Assembly (NCBI RefSeq): GCF_026210795.1
Contig: NC_089436.1
Location: 4,464,001 to 4,528,000, forward strand
Direction: 5' to 3'
DNA from: Rhizophagus irregularis
Taxonomy: Eukaryota; Glomeromycota; Glomeromycetes; Glomerales; Glomeraceae
Length of the DNA stretch: 64,000 nucleotides
The notes under the pieces are model-generated. The model was not told the DNA's origin, did no database searches, and saw nothing but the letters and a program-made list of their open reading frames with translations. The translations under genes and the position numbers were made by a program. Each line of letters opens with the position of its first letter. Positions within the stretch are counted from its first letter, which is position 1. Of this stretch, positions 23,873 to 35,080 are shown piece after piece.

Positions 23873-26686
23873 TTATACATACATTCTTTTTCTCTCAACA
23901 CATCTACCATTATACATTTTTTTTCTGTTAACACATCTACCATTTCTCAATTCCCAGTCAAACTTTTGTTTACTAAAATTATTACAACCCTCCAAATTAA
24001 TATTCATTTCTTTAGCTTGTTCAATCATTTCTTTTTCTTCTTCAACAATACTATCCCATTTCTTAATTACAAATTTCCATAAACATTTCTCACATCTTAC
24101 TCTACCCATATAAACTTCCAATTTAAACTTAAAACCGCAAAATTGACATTCATTATTGTTTCTTCTAACTTTATCATTCAAATTCCCTTTCTTAGTATTA
24201 CTTAATTCCAATGCTTTCTTCATTTTTTCCCTATCCTCATTTAATATTTCAAAATTATTTCTATTCCCCAATTCTGGTGCACTCCTAAACCTTTTTATTT
24301 CTCGATTTTCATTATGAAATCTGGTATCATTTTTCACAACTTCTGACCATTCCCTTTCATCATAATTGTTGTTAACTGTCCCCAAATAACCATTAACTTG
24401 TTCATCCCATGACTTGCTTATAATCGGTTCTCCCCATTCATTACTTATACTTGTTTCATTAATTTGTTCATCCCATAACTTGCTTGTACATGGTTCTCCC
24501 CATTCATTACTTATGCTTCGTTCATTAACTTGTTCATCCCATAACTTGCTTGTACTATTTGTACTCGGTTCTCCCCATACATTACTACTCGGTTCTGGCT
24601 TATTCACTTGTTCATCCCATAACTGATTTTTACTCGGTTCTCCCCATTCATTGCTTATGCTTTGTTCATTAACTTGTTCATCCCATAACTTGCTTGTACT
24701 ATTTGTACTCGGTTCTCCCCATTCATTACTACTCGGTTCTGGCTTATTCACTTGTTCATCCCATAACTGATTTTTACTCGGTTCTCCCCATTCATTGCTT
24801 ATGCTTTGTTCATTAACTTGTTCATCCCATAACTGATTTGTACTCGGCTCTCCCCATTCATTGCTTATGCTTTGTTCATTAACTTGTTCATCCCATAACT
24901 TACTTGTACTATTTGTACTCGGTTCTCCCCATTCATTACTTATGCTTTGTTCATTAACTTTACTGAGTTCTCCCCATTCAATATTTTCACCAGCATCATC
25001 ATGTTTCTTCCACATCTTTTTTTCCTTCTCCTTCCAATTTGGATTACTTTCTTTTTGACAATTTAAACATATGTAATTTCGCAATTTTATTTCATGTTGA
25101 TGTTTTCCACAAAACTTATTTCTTTCATCATAACATTTACAACTAATTTTACCATTATTTGGTCTTCCTCCCTTATAAATATATCCTCCATTTGCATTCA
25201 TATCAATAACCCCTTCTGGAAACCCTTTTTCTAAATACTCTTCATATTTCTTCCATAACTGCACTGCTCGATTTGCTGGTTCTCCATTAAACTTATTAAT
25301 TGCTTTATTCAACATTATCAATTCATCCTCCTTTACAGTAATTATTTCACATTCTTCACGATTCTTTTCACACATAAATCCCTCATAATTACTACCATTA
25401 GATCGATAATGCTTTTTCCAAAAATTTCCATTATATTTTTCACTATTCTTTGGAAATGCGTAATTATTGCAGCTTGTACATTTTTCAATACCCTTATCCT
25501 CTAAACATTTTTTACAACTTTTACCATAAATTTCCCCATGTATAATACATTTATTTCGAATTATTTCTTCAATAACTTTTTCGACAAATACTAATTTCCC
25601 ATCCCTAATTTCAGTTTTATGACAATCCAAACACATACAATCCTTTTCAATAAATTCTTCCCCTTTATCATATATCATCATGCATCTTGAACAAATTCTC
25701 ATATTACCACCTGTTCGTTGATAAAATTCCATCAAAAATTTTCCAATATCTCCTTCATTATCAACATATTTTTTAAATTCCTCACTTTTTGCATATTCTT
25801 CCATTTGTTCAAAAATAGTATACCCATATCTTTTAATAATATCCTTTTTCTTATTAATCTTTTGTTCTAAACTTTCCCATTCTTCTTTAAACGAAGTATT
25901 TTCACCTAGATCAAGAATTTCAATTTCATTACTTCCATTTCTCAAACATTGATTAATTTGTTGCTTAATATTTTCCTCCCGATTTTTAACTAATTCCCCA
26001 AATTTGCTCTCGTAATAGAAAAAACCCATATTTTGATATTCTTTAATTTCATCACATATTTTGCAATTTTTTTCATTCTCATACAAATTTTTACAATTTT
26101 TACAAAAAAATCTAATCCTAATTTGTTTCTCACATTTTTTACATGTACATCCATCATTTTTTTCTTCGTATTCAACAGATTTACATTCCTCATAATGGGT
26201 TTTAATATATTCATCGCATTTTTCTAATTCCTTTTCCCATCCTAAAATTCCTTCTACAATTTCTCCATAAGATCCTTTACAATTTTTAACTTTAATCCTA
26301 ATTTCCATAATCTTATCTTTACCTTTATTACTTTTATTCCTTTCAAGCTTACATCCATTACATAATTCATGCTCATAATTCTTTAATTTCCCATCACATT
26401 TTTCACAATACTGATCATTCTTATTAATATCTTCTTTATCATCCTTGATATCACTAAATTTTTCATTAAATAATTGTAATAGTTTTGCATCTCTTCCATT
26501 TGCTTCCTTAAGCTCTTGTAACAATTCTTTAACTATTCCATATTTCCATTGGTCATTCTTATTAATATCTTTATTATCTTTGATATCACTAAAATTTCCA
26601 TTGAATAATTGTAATAGCTTCGCATATCTTTCATTTGCTTCCTTAAGTTCTTGTAACAATTCTTTAACTATTCTGTTATTACTCAT
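23873..26686 (-). CDS. 937-residue cysteine-rich protein with nine WG repeats
   Basis: A single-exon gene starting MSNNRIVKELLQEL. Residues 1-90 are two copies of a helical, probably coiled-coil unit (IVKELLQELKEAN). Zinc-ribbon-like CxxC pairs follow at about 94-112, 180-211, 332-355, 380-406, 516-543 and 847-872, suggesting several metal-binding modules. Residues 571-766 are nine tandem units of 15-25 residues, each opening with WGE, and eight of them carry a second tryptophan in a WDEQ motif. Tryptophans are thus spaced about 10-14 apart in an S/N/E/Q/P-rich, probably disordered context. That composition resembles Argonaute-binding WG/GW hooks, but this is inference and no domain is recognised with certainty. 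The protein ends with two copies of NGRC-V-x-RK-x-MY. Product unknown; probably nucleic-acid or protein binding. Confidence 0.85.
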   Translation of the reverse strand: MSNNRIVKELLQELKEANERYAKLLQLFNGNFSDIKDNKDINKNDQWKYGIVKELLQELKEANGRDAKLLQLFNEKFSDIKDDKEDINKNDQYCEKCDGKLKNYEHELCNGCKLERNKSNKGKDKIMEIRIKVKNCKGSYGEIVEGILGWEKELEKCDEYIKTHYEECKSVEYEEKNDGCTCKKCEKQIRIRFFCKNCKNLYENEKNCKICDEIKEYQNMGFFYYESKFGELVKNREENIKQQINQCLRNGSNEIEILDLGENTSFKEEWESLEQKINKKKDIIKRYGYTIFEQMEEYAKSEEFKKYVDNEGDIGKFLMEFYQRTGGNMRICSRCMMIYDKGEEFIEKDCMCLDCHKTEIRDGKLVFVEKVIEEIIRNKCIIHGEIYGKSCKKCLEDKGIEKCTSCNNYAFPKNSEKYNGNFWKKHYRSNGSNYEGFMCEKNREECEIITVKEDELIMLNKAINKFNGEPANRAVQLWKKYEEYLEKGFPEGVIDMNANGGYIYKGGRPNNGKISCKCYDERNKFCGKHQHEIKLRNYICLNCQKESNPNWKEKEKKMWKKHDDAGENIEWGELSKVNEQSISNEWGEPSTNSTSKLWDEQVNEQSISNEWGEPSTNQLWDEQVNEQSISNEWGEPSKNQLWDEQVNKPEPSSNEWGEPSTNSTSKLWDEQVNEQSISNEWGEPSKNQLWDEQVNKPEPSSNVWGEPSTNSTSKLWDEQVNERSISNEWGEPCTSKLWDEQINETSISNEWGEPIISKSWDEQVNGYLGTVNNNYDEREWSEVVKNDTRFHNENREIKRFRSAPELGNRNNFEILNEDREKMKKALELSNTKKGNLNDKVRRNNNECQFCGFKFKLEVYMGRVRCEKCLWKFVIKKWDSIVEEEKEMIEQAKEMNINLEGCNNFSKQKFDWELRNGRCVNRKKMYNGRCVERKRMYV

Positions 26687-27311
26687 TTTAAATAAGGAAA
26701 ATGTTGAAGAAAAATATTGAAGAGTGGTTGAAAAAATATTGAAAAAATATTTAAAGAAGTAAGAAAATAGGTTGAAAAAATATTGAAAGAAGAAAGAAAA
26801 TAGGTGAAGAAATTTTCTAAAATACCTTAAATTATCTTCAAAAATTCATGCTATTTATACATTAAATTTTAAATTTTATGTATCATATCTTCATATTTCA
26901 TGCTTCTGAATATTTAAAACCAATTATTATAATTTTTATAATTGAAACTTGTAATACACAGTAAAGTTAAAATTGTTTCAAACCAAAAAATTTTGTTTCT
27001 TTATTACATTTACACACACATCATAATAAATAAAATATACATATATAACTATTTTAAAAATTTTATGATTATCTGTAACAATATTATATTTAAATATAAA
27101 TAGTATTAGACCAATTATTGTAATTTTGATACCTGTGTGAAATTGTTTCATTTCTAATTTATGTTTTTATCTTGGATAAAATATTAAACAAAATTAATTT
27201 TAGTATAATAATTTTGTTAACTTAGTCAATAACTAAAGTTGTAATTGATACAGATTTATTTATTATGTTTCATACCTTTATTTAAAGAAACCACAGAAAT
27301 ATCTTATATTA

Positions 27312-27410
27312 TTATTGATAAAAAACATTGCATAAATGTTGCAAAACGTTTTTTATCTTAAAAAATCTCAAAAAAAAAAAAACGTTTCGCAACATTTTTT
27401 GTCAATAACA
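27312..27410. mobile_element. Small fold-back element (ATGTTGC-AAACG arms)
   Basis: AAATGTTGCAAAACGTTTTTT on the left pairs with AAAACGTTTCGCAACATTTTTT on the right, and the outer arms (TTATTGATAAAAAA versus TTATTGACAAAAAA on the other strand) also match. About 100 bp fold almost completely. It is probably a tiny MITE, though the target duplication is unclear. Confidence 0.5.
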
Positions 27411-28834
27411 ATATAAAAACACTTAGAAAAAAAACGCGCAAAAATTACTACACAAAGAAATATTATATTTTTGAAGGTTTTAACCACTTTTTCAATTAAA
27501 AAAAATAAATATTATATTTCTTCAAAGTTCAATCATGTAGCAACCAAAGAAATTTATGAATACAAAATTTTTTGATAAATATATATCATTCTTTCTATTT
27601 ATTAAAATTACACAACATAATTTAAAGTAAATTTCTTTTTACTAAGAAGTAAAATTAAGTGTCAATCAAAAAAAAAAACTAGAGTCTTTAAAGCTAATGA
27701 AAATCATTAGAATAAACCAGCCATATTAGGAGAGTGTTTTCAATATTATCAACAAAAGAAACAAATATTCCAATTGAAAATAAAATGTGAATAAACTGAT
27801 CAAATTAAGAGAATGCCTTCAATGTTATCCATTAAATTAAGGGAATGTTACAAATAAACCATTTACGTTAATTAGATCGATTTTCAAATCAAATATTTTT
27901 TTTTGTAGCTTTTTAAATAAACTAGCATATTTAAAATGAGAGTAACATAATAAGCCAAATTGATATTTATGGTGAAAAATTTTAAGTCATTAGAGAATGA
28001 GTAACGAAATTATACAGTAGTTCTAAAAACCGTCAAACTATAAGGATTTTAATAAGAATACAATGTATATTAGAAGCATAAAGACAAAGAGTTAAAATAT
28101 TGCATCAAATATCAATTCAAACTATAATTATATAAAAAATCTTTAAAATGTTATTTGTAAAAAAAAAAGCGAAGCTCAATAATTTTTTAATCCTACCAAA
28201 GATGATTATAAATCACATGTAACCGGCATCAATATAATTTTTTTTCAAAAATCCATTCTCTGCATATTCCAATTATTATCGCAAGGTAGATGAAAAACAA
28301 GTACAAATCATCAGATTTCATTATTATTAATTAATATCATTTTCCCTAATTTCTTTGACATAATTTTGAATGATCAAAAGAAAATTCACCTTTCATATAT
28401 TATTACAATATCAAATGTAATATGTGAATATGCAACCCACATATCATTTCGTTAAATCATTAAGATTAAATTATTCAGTAGTTAAATATTTTAGTATTGC
28501 AAAAATTGTTGTAGCTTAAATAGAATTTAAAAACTAAGTTTAAAAAAGCTATACTGTATATGACTGTACCGAAGTACTAATTTCGTAAATGAGTAAATAT
28601 TGGATGTCAGTAATTCTCTGTTCTTTCCGTTATCGAAAAAAAACATACGAAAAAATTCTTTTGCTTTTCATATTTAAATTTTTTATAATTTATTGCTCGA
28701 GTTTGTGAAGTCAAAAATAGACTGATATTTCACATTTCGATAAGTAATCTCAGAACTTTTTAGAAAGTAGAAGTGAGTGATAATGGTGTTTTAAGCCACA
28801 TATTAATTACTTTTTAATTTTAAAATTGCTACGA

Positions 28835-28950
28835 ATCACCGGAAGCGATTTCGCCGGCGATTTTGTTATCAAAAAATGAAATGCGTTACCTAATTCTGGC
28901 CAATTTTAAAAAATCACGTGACACCGGCGAAGCTCGCTTCGGCAATGACC
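28835..28950. mobile_element. GC-rich inverted repeat with central TTCTGGCC and CACGTG
   Basis: CCGGAAGCGATTTCGCCGGC on the left is mirrored on the opposite strand by GCCGAAGCGAGCTTCGCCGG on the right. Between them lie TAATTCTGGCCAATTTT and ATCACGTGAC. The arms are GC-rich islands in very AT-rich DNA. It may be a small transposon remnant; no target duplication was found. Confidence 0.5.
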
Positions 28951-30008
28951 TTTATTAAACTTATTTGTTTTTTGTTTTAATAAGCTAAATAAGCAAAAGA
29001 AAATGAGCATTATAAAGTTTGTTTGTAATTTATTCAATTGACACTCTTATATCTTGAAAGTTATTTAATCAAAATGACAAATATTATTTAAGCAGTATAT
29101 TCAAACAATATATTCAAGTACTTTATACTTGACTTGTTTATCTTGTACTATACTATATTATAGCAGAAGCAGGACCGCCAGGACGGCCATCATTTTATTT
29201 GAAATTTCATATATCATAATACTACCAAAATTTACTGGAAATCTTATTTTATATCAAATTTTAATAAATAGATCTTTATACAAATCAAATCATTATTGGC
29301 CAACTTCTATAAGTAAACAACCTTTTAATTTTAATAAGCAAAAGTTATAATCAACCGAATTCTTTATAAGTAAAAAACTGTACTATAAGCACAAATGTTG
29401 GTCAATTTTTTTTAATTTAAGCTAATGACGATCTAGGTTTAAATATTATGAATTTTTCTCCTGTTTAAGTAACTTAATCACGTGCAATGATAAAACCATG
29501 GTGAAAATAGAACTCCAGGTTCAGTATAAAGTCAATTCAACATATATATATTGTATAGTATTACTTTTTTTTTATAGATTATGCATGATGCAAAGAATAT
29601 CTATACAAAGCTTTAAACTTCTTCCATGTATAACCATCGATTTTCAGTGCCATTATTCGATTTTATCACATAATACATAAATCTGTTAATTTTGCTCCAT
29701 TGAAAGATATTAATCTATCTTCAAATTTTATACATAAATTTATTTTTTTTTTTAACCAAATCATAACATTATTGGCCAAGTTATTGAGCGTTAAATGATC
29801 GGCAGGTAAATTATTGTGATAGACCATTTGATTGGTCGATTATCATGTGATCATTGATCATTTGTCTGTTCCTTTTTTTTGTGCGACAATTGCGAAATCC
29901 ATTTTAGAAAACATAATAACTAAGTACTCAATTACACAAACTGTTGATCTACTGTAATTAATACTCCCACTGTCCACAAACATAATTGTTTTAACTTTCA
30001 TTATTAAA

Positions 30009-32452
30009 ATGTCTGAAAGTGAAACTGAATTATTTCATCAAAATAAAAAAGCATCAGGAAATGGCAAAGAAGTTTGCAATGTATAATTTAGCAACTAGAA
30101 ATTATAATGGAAAAGGAACAGAAAAGAATTTAGTAAAAGCCTTCCATTGGTATCAAAAAGCAGCAAAAAATGGTGTTGTACATGCAATGGATAATTTAGC
30201 CATATGTTATGAAAATGGAAAAGGAACAGAAAAGAATTTAGAAAAAGCCTTCTATTGGTATCAAAAAGCAGCAGAAAATGGTAGTGAAGTTGCACAATTT
30301 GATTTAGCCATATGCTATAAAGATGGAAAAGGAACAGAAAAGAATTTAGAAGAAGCCTTTTATTGGTATCAAAAAGCAGCAGAAAATGGTAATGAAATTG
30401 CAATGAATAGTTTAGCCATATGTTATTACAATGGAGAAGGAATAGAAAAGAATTTAGAAAAAGCCTTTTATTGGTTTCAAAAAGCAGCAGAAAATTGCAA
30501 TAAAAATGCAATGGATAATTTAGCCATATGTTATTACAATGGAGAAGGAATAGAAAAGAATTTAGAAAAAGCTTTCTATTGGTATCAAGAAGCAGCAGAA
30601 AATGGCAATAAAAATGCAATGATTAATTTAGCCATATGTTATTACAATGGAGAAGGAATAGAAAAGAATTTAGAAAAAGTCTTCTATTGGTATCAAATAG
30701 CAGCAGAAAAAGGTCATATTAATGCAATGACAGGTTTAGCCAAATGTTATTATAATGGAGAAGGAACAGAAAAACATTTAGAAAAAGCCTTCTATTGGTA
30801 TCAAAAAGCAGCAGAAAATGGTAATGAAGTTGCAATGAATAATTTAGCCATATGTTATGAAAATGGAAAAGGAACAGAAAGAAATTTAGAAAAAGCATTT
30901 TGTTGGTATCAAAAAGCAGCAGAAAATGGTAATACTGAAGCAATTTTTAATTTAGCCATATGTTATAAAGATGGAAATGGAACGGAAAAGAATTTAGAAA
31001 AGGCCTTCTATTGTTATCAAAAAGCAGTAGAAAATGGAGATAAAGAAGCACAATTTTATTTGGGTGTTTGTTATGAAGAAGAAATTGGTATTGAAAAAGA
31101 TGAATTTAAAGCCACTTATTGGTACCAAAAATCAGCTCAACAAGGATTTAGCAATGCAAAATATAAACTTGGGTTCTTTTATAAGATTGGTAAGGGAGTG
31201 AAAGAAGTTTTAAAAAACCCGTTTAAAAAAGTAGAAAAAGGAAGTTTAGGCGCAAATAAATGGATTGAAAATGCTTTAAAACATGAAAAAGTTAAACTTA
31301 TATCTTATAAAGAATCAAAAAATGCTGAACCACTTGATGCAGGAAGTTTTGGAATAATATCAAAAGCAATTTGGACTAAAACTAATAATTATGTTGTTTG
31401 CAAAAAATTAACTAACACAACTCATATTAAGAATGATTTGTTAGATGCATTTATTCATGAACTAAAAATGCACATGTACCTTGATTATAGTGAAAGAATT
31501 ATACGTTGCTTTGGTATTAGTTTAGGTAATTTGAAATTTTTTTTTTACATTGCATTTTTGTTATTTTTTTAATTTCCTATAAATTATTTTTAGATCCAAA
31601 AACAAATGAATATCTTCTTATTATGCAGTATGCTGATGGTGGAGAACTTCAAAATTATCTCAAAAATAATTTTAGGAATTTGACATGGAATGATAAGAAA
31701 AAATTAGCATTTCAAATTGCAGATGGGTTAAATTATTTGCATTATGAAAATATTTTTCATAGAGATCTTGTAAGTATTAGTACTTATTATTTAATGTCAT
31801 ATTAGTACTAGCAATAATTTATTTATGTAATTTATTCTTTTTAGCATTCTAAGAATATAGTCATTCATGAAAGTAATGCTAAATCACAGATTTTGGTATT
31901 TCAAAAAATCAAAATAATCAAACTTCAGCTTATATTGGTAATTTTGGTGTTGTTGCTTATATGGGACCAGAACATCTTAAAAATCCAGAATCTTCATCTC
32001 CATATACTAAATCTTCAGACATCTATAGCTTTGGTGTATTAATGTGGGAAATTTCCAGTGGTCATCCTCCATTTGAACATTTTGATGATAAATGGGCACT
32101 TGCATATTCTATTGTTAATAATAATAATCGTGAAAAGTTAGTTCCCAATACTCCTGAAAAATATGAGAAACTCTATACAAAATGTTGGAGTCAAGAACCT
32201 AGATTAAGACCAACTATTAATGAAATATTGGATGAATTTGAAGGAATGGATTTTGGAAATGATATCGGTAATTTAATTTCTGAATCACAAACTAGTACCG
32301 AATCTTTGGAACAACATCAATTCATTTCAAATTTGATTGGTAAGTTTATAATTCGTTACTTATTAAAATATGATGTTGAATTAAAGATATTTTATGCTTT
32401 ATTATATTTAGTTGACTGGAACGAACAATTGAACAATACTCAAAGCAATTAG
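30009..32452 (+). CDS. Sel1-repeat protein kinase, frameshifted twice in this sequence
   Basis: The start MSESETELFHQNKKASGNGK is at 30009. One extra T at 30073-30075 throws the frame off, and the rest of exon 1 is open in another frame. About eleven 36-residue Sel1 repeats (pattern A-x-x-x-LA-x-CY-x-NG-x-GTEKN-x-x-KAFYWYQKAAENG) precede a kinase domain: loop AGSFGIISKA, lysine in VVCKKL, then HRDL-HSKN across an intron, DFG, and MGPEHL. Exons are about 30009-31525, 31594-31769, 31845-32339 and 32412-32452, with GT-AG introns of 68-75 nt. A second lesion, one missing A near 31881, lies just before DFG. Sel1 repeats usually mediate protein contacts, so this is a scaffold-linked signalling kinase. 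Both lesions are in homopolymers, so sequencing error and true pseudogene are both possible. Confidence 0.8.
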
Positions 32453-33571
32453 ATTTTCAGAGTTACAAAAGATAGTTATGTTTTTTCTTTTTAATAAATA
32501 AAATTGAACATACACTTAATTTTAAGATTACTAACAAAATCACCAAATATTCATGCAATATTTTCTATGTAATATATTTGAATTAAATAATTTAGGTCAA
32601 TTAAAATTTATATAGTCATTTTGCTCCTATATAAAAAAAATTCATTCTTAGCTAAAACCTGAAATAAGGTTTTTTTTGTTAATTTAACTGTTTGTATTTC
32701 ATAAATTTATATCCATATTTAATGTACAACATTACAATAATAGAATTTTTCAAATAAAATTGTTGTTTTTATACAAGTAATATAAAAATTACATTATATA
32801 TGAAAAACTTTTGATTTTAAGAGTCCGCCTTATAAATTAATTCATTCAATTGGATTTATATATCATTTCTTCAAATATTTACTTCTTACCAGATTTTTTT
32901 TTCAATTACAACTACTAATTATCAAAACTTAGATATCTTTTAGATATGTTAACTTTTATATCAAATAGATGGCAAGTTTTTTAATTCTAGCCCGAATTTA
33001 GTTTATAAAGATCCCAACTGAAAATAATTACATTTCTATCTCGTAACTTGTACTAATTATGATAATTCTTAATCTACACAGTTTTACTAATAAAACTTTA
33101 AAAGTACATATTTACTAATTAGTAAAATTACGAAATGATGATAGTACGTCAAAACTTGATAAAGCGAATACCATCTTCCAGTTGATCTCCAATCAAACTC
33201 TGAACACAAGTTCATTTACTAAATTCTATTGTAAGCTCTATTATTGTATTTATCTGGGTCATAAACTACTTTCATTAAAATTATTTTTATCAAGAGAGAT
33301 AACCGTAGCTTAATTTTTTAGATTTTTCAAAGATACTTATATGATTCCTTCTCCATATTTGACAAAATGTAATATGGTTTATTATGTTAAATATCCTGGA
33401 TTTAAAAATACTATATGCATGAAACATACAAACATTGAAAATTATTATCCTAACTTGTTTATTATTGGAAAATATTTTGACGCAAATATACAGTACATCT
33501 GGCGGTATCATTAGAAATGATAAAGATACTTATTTATTTAATCAAAGCATTTGAAATAATTTCTTATTATA
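32453..33571. other. Gene-less spacer
   Basis: AT-rich DNA between the Sel1 kinase and a transposable element. I see no coding frame or structured repeat in it. Confidence 0.5.
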
Positions 33572-35080
33572 CCCTATAAAAAATATGTATACGGAAAGGA
33601 TACGTTTTGTATACATTTTATGTACGTTTCTATAGATTCCGTATACAAATTCCGTATATTTAATAAGTAATTCATTTTTGAACATTTTTTTAAAAAACTA
33701 ATGTATAAGAAATGTATACGGAAAAAATTAATCATGCGGAATGTATACGGAATTTTTAAACTTAATATTTTTAGATAATTTTACAAAGATTCCGTATCAT
33801 AACACGAGATCACATGATTGTTTATTGTTTTGTTATGATACGTTTTTTGTTTTTTATATAAACCCTTACTTTGATGAGTTTGATCTTCCGATCTTCCTTT
33901 CTGTCTTTCCTTTCCTTTCTCTTTCTCGTCTTATTTTTGTTATTTTTTCTTCTTTCTTCGTCACCCCCTTTTAAAAATAATTTTTTTTTTCGTACCTCAC
34001 TTTAAAAAAATTTTTTTTTCGTCACTCTCCTTTGAAAAAAAATTTTTTTTCGTCACTCCCTTAAAAAAAAATTTTTTCTTTTATTCCCACTCTTCTTTTT
34101 TTTTAAAAAAAAATTTCTTCTTTCTATTTCTATTTCCTCTTTATAAAAAAATTTTTATTTTTCTAACTTTGACGTCCTCCCTTTAAAAAAAAATTTTTTT
34201 TTTAACTTTCCTAACTTCGTTATCCCTCTTTTTAAAAAAAATTTTTTTTTGGTTTATTCTTTATTCCCCTTTCTTCTTTATTTATATTTAATTTCATAGG
34301 CCAGCAGATTTTTTTTGTGAGAATATTCAGTTTCTTTTTTTTTTTTGTAGATCAGTTTGGGAGTCCTTTTCTTTTTGTAGGATGATTCAGGATTTTTTTC
34401 TTTTTTTAGGTCAGTTCAAATTTTTTTGTTTTTTTGTATGTTGGGTTCAGATTCTTTTCTTTTTGTAGGTTGTTTCAGTTTTGTTGCTTCAGAGTCTTCT
34501 TTTTTTGTAGGTCAGTTTTGGATTTATTTTGTTGTTTTGGTTTCTTTTTCATTAGACGCCTCATAATTCTTTTCTTTTATGTAGGTCAGACATTCTGGAG
34601 ATCTCTTTCTTTTTTTGTAGGAATGCTGACCTTTGGTGACTGCAGATGGGGGGTTTTGTTTCCAATCTTTTTTTTTGTTCTTTTAGGTTGTTTGACTCCA
34701 AATGAACCTGAACTTATAGATAATTTAGGTTGCAATAGGAAGTTTTAATAAGGAGGGATTTTTCATAATGTATTTGTATTTTGTTTATTTTTTATTTTTT
34801 ATTTAATTTAATAAAGTGAAATTAGATTTATGTAAATACAATTATAGTAAACTGTAATACAAATAGTAAATTCAGTGACCAAATCGTATAAATTTCGTGA
34901 TAAAATCAGTGATCAAATAATGTAAATTCCATATAAATCCCGTGCAAATTCCGTATCCAAACCATATTTTTGGTGATACGGAATTGTGCATTTTTCCGTA
35001 TCCTATTATGATACGTTATTTCTAAGGAAAAAAAATCGTATAAAAACTTTATAAAAAACGTATCCAATTTTTTTATAGGG
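33572..35080 (+). mobile_element. 1.5-kb CCCTAT-end DNA element with 3-bp target duplication
   Basis: The ends read CCCTATAAAAAATATGTATA (left) and CCCTATAAAAAAATTGGATA (right, opposite strand). ATA flanks both sides (33569-33571 and 35081-35083). Both subterminal regions are packed with TCCGTATAC/GTATACGGA copies (33585-33800 and 34940-35065), as expected of transposase-binding sites. The interior is ordered: a pyrimidine-rich tract (33890-33970), A-run/T-run palindromes (33975-34250), then an array of TTTTTGTAGG motifs (34346-34686). No transposase is encoded. A 3-bp duplication would suit CACTA or PIF/Harbinger-type elements, but the ends are not the textbook ones, so I leave the superfamily open. 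The same end type bounds the element at 46825-48171. Confidence 0.8.
34346..34686 (+). repeat. Array of nine 3' splice-site-like motifs (TTTTTGTAG)
   Basis: T-rich runs ending in TAG lie at 34350, 34380, 34409, 34468, 34510, 34555, 34584, 34620 and 34686, about 30-65 bp apart. Several are followed directly by GTCAGT or GTTGTT, so acceptor and donor-like bases abut (AG|GT). It sits inside the CCCTAT element and resembles, in style, the exon-intron array at 9.56-10.64 kb. The phenylalanine-rich open frame over it is a by-product of T-richness. Confidence 0.6.

Larger units (their letters stand above)
26687..30008. other. 3.3-kb spacer
   Basis: Just upstream of the WG-repeat gene, 26700-26830 has direct copies of AAGAAAATAGGTTGAAAAAA-like sequence that may form its leader or promoter. 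The rest is AT-rich and non-coding, apart from two small inverted-repeat segments listed separately. No RNA gene was seen. Confidence 0.5.

Noticed and set aside
24414-25058. Plus-strand open frames over the WG-repeat region
   Set aside because: They are antisense shadows of the repeat array, with no independent start context or domain.
30095-30943. Long minus-strand open frames opposite the Sel1 repeats
   Set aside because: They are periodic mirror translations of the 108-bp repeat unit; the plus strand carries the recognisable Sel1 and kinase motifs.
34434-34748. 104-codon Phe/Cys-rich open frame
   Set aside because: It is a by-product of T-rich splice-site-like motifs; no domain and no codon pattern like the real genes.
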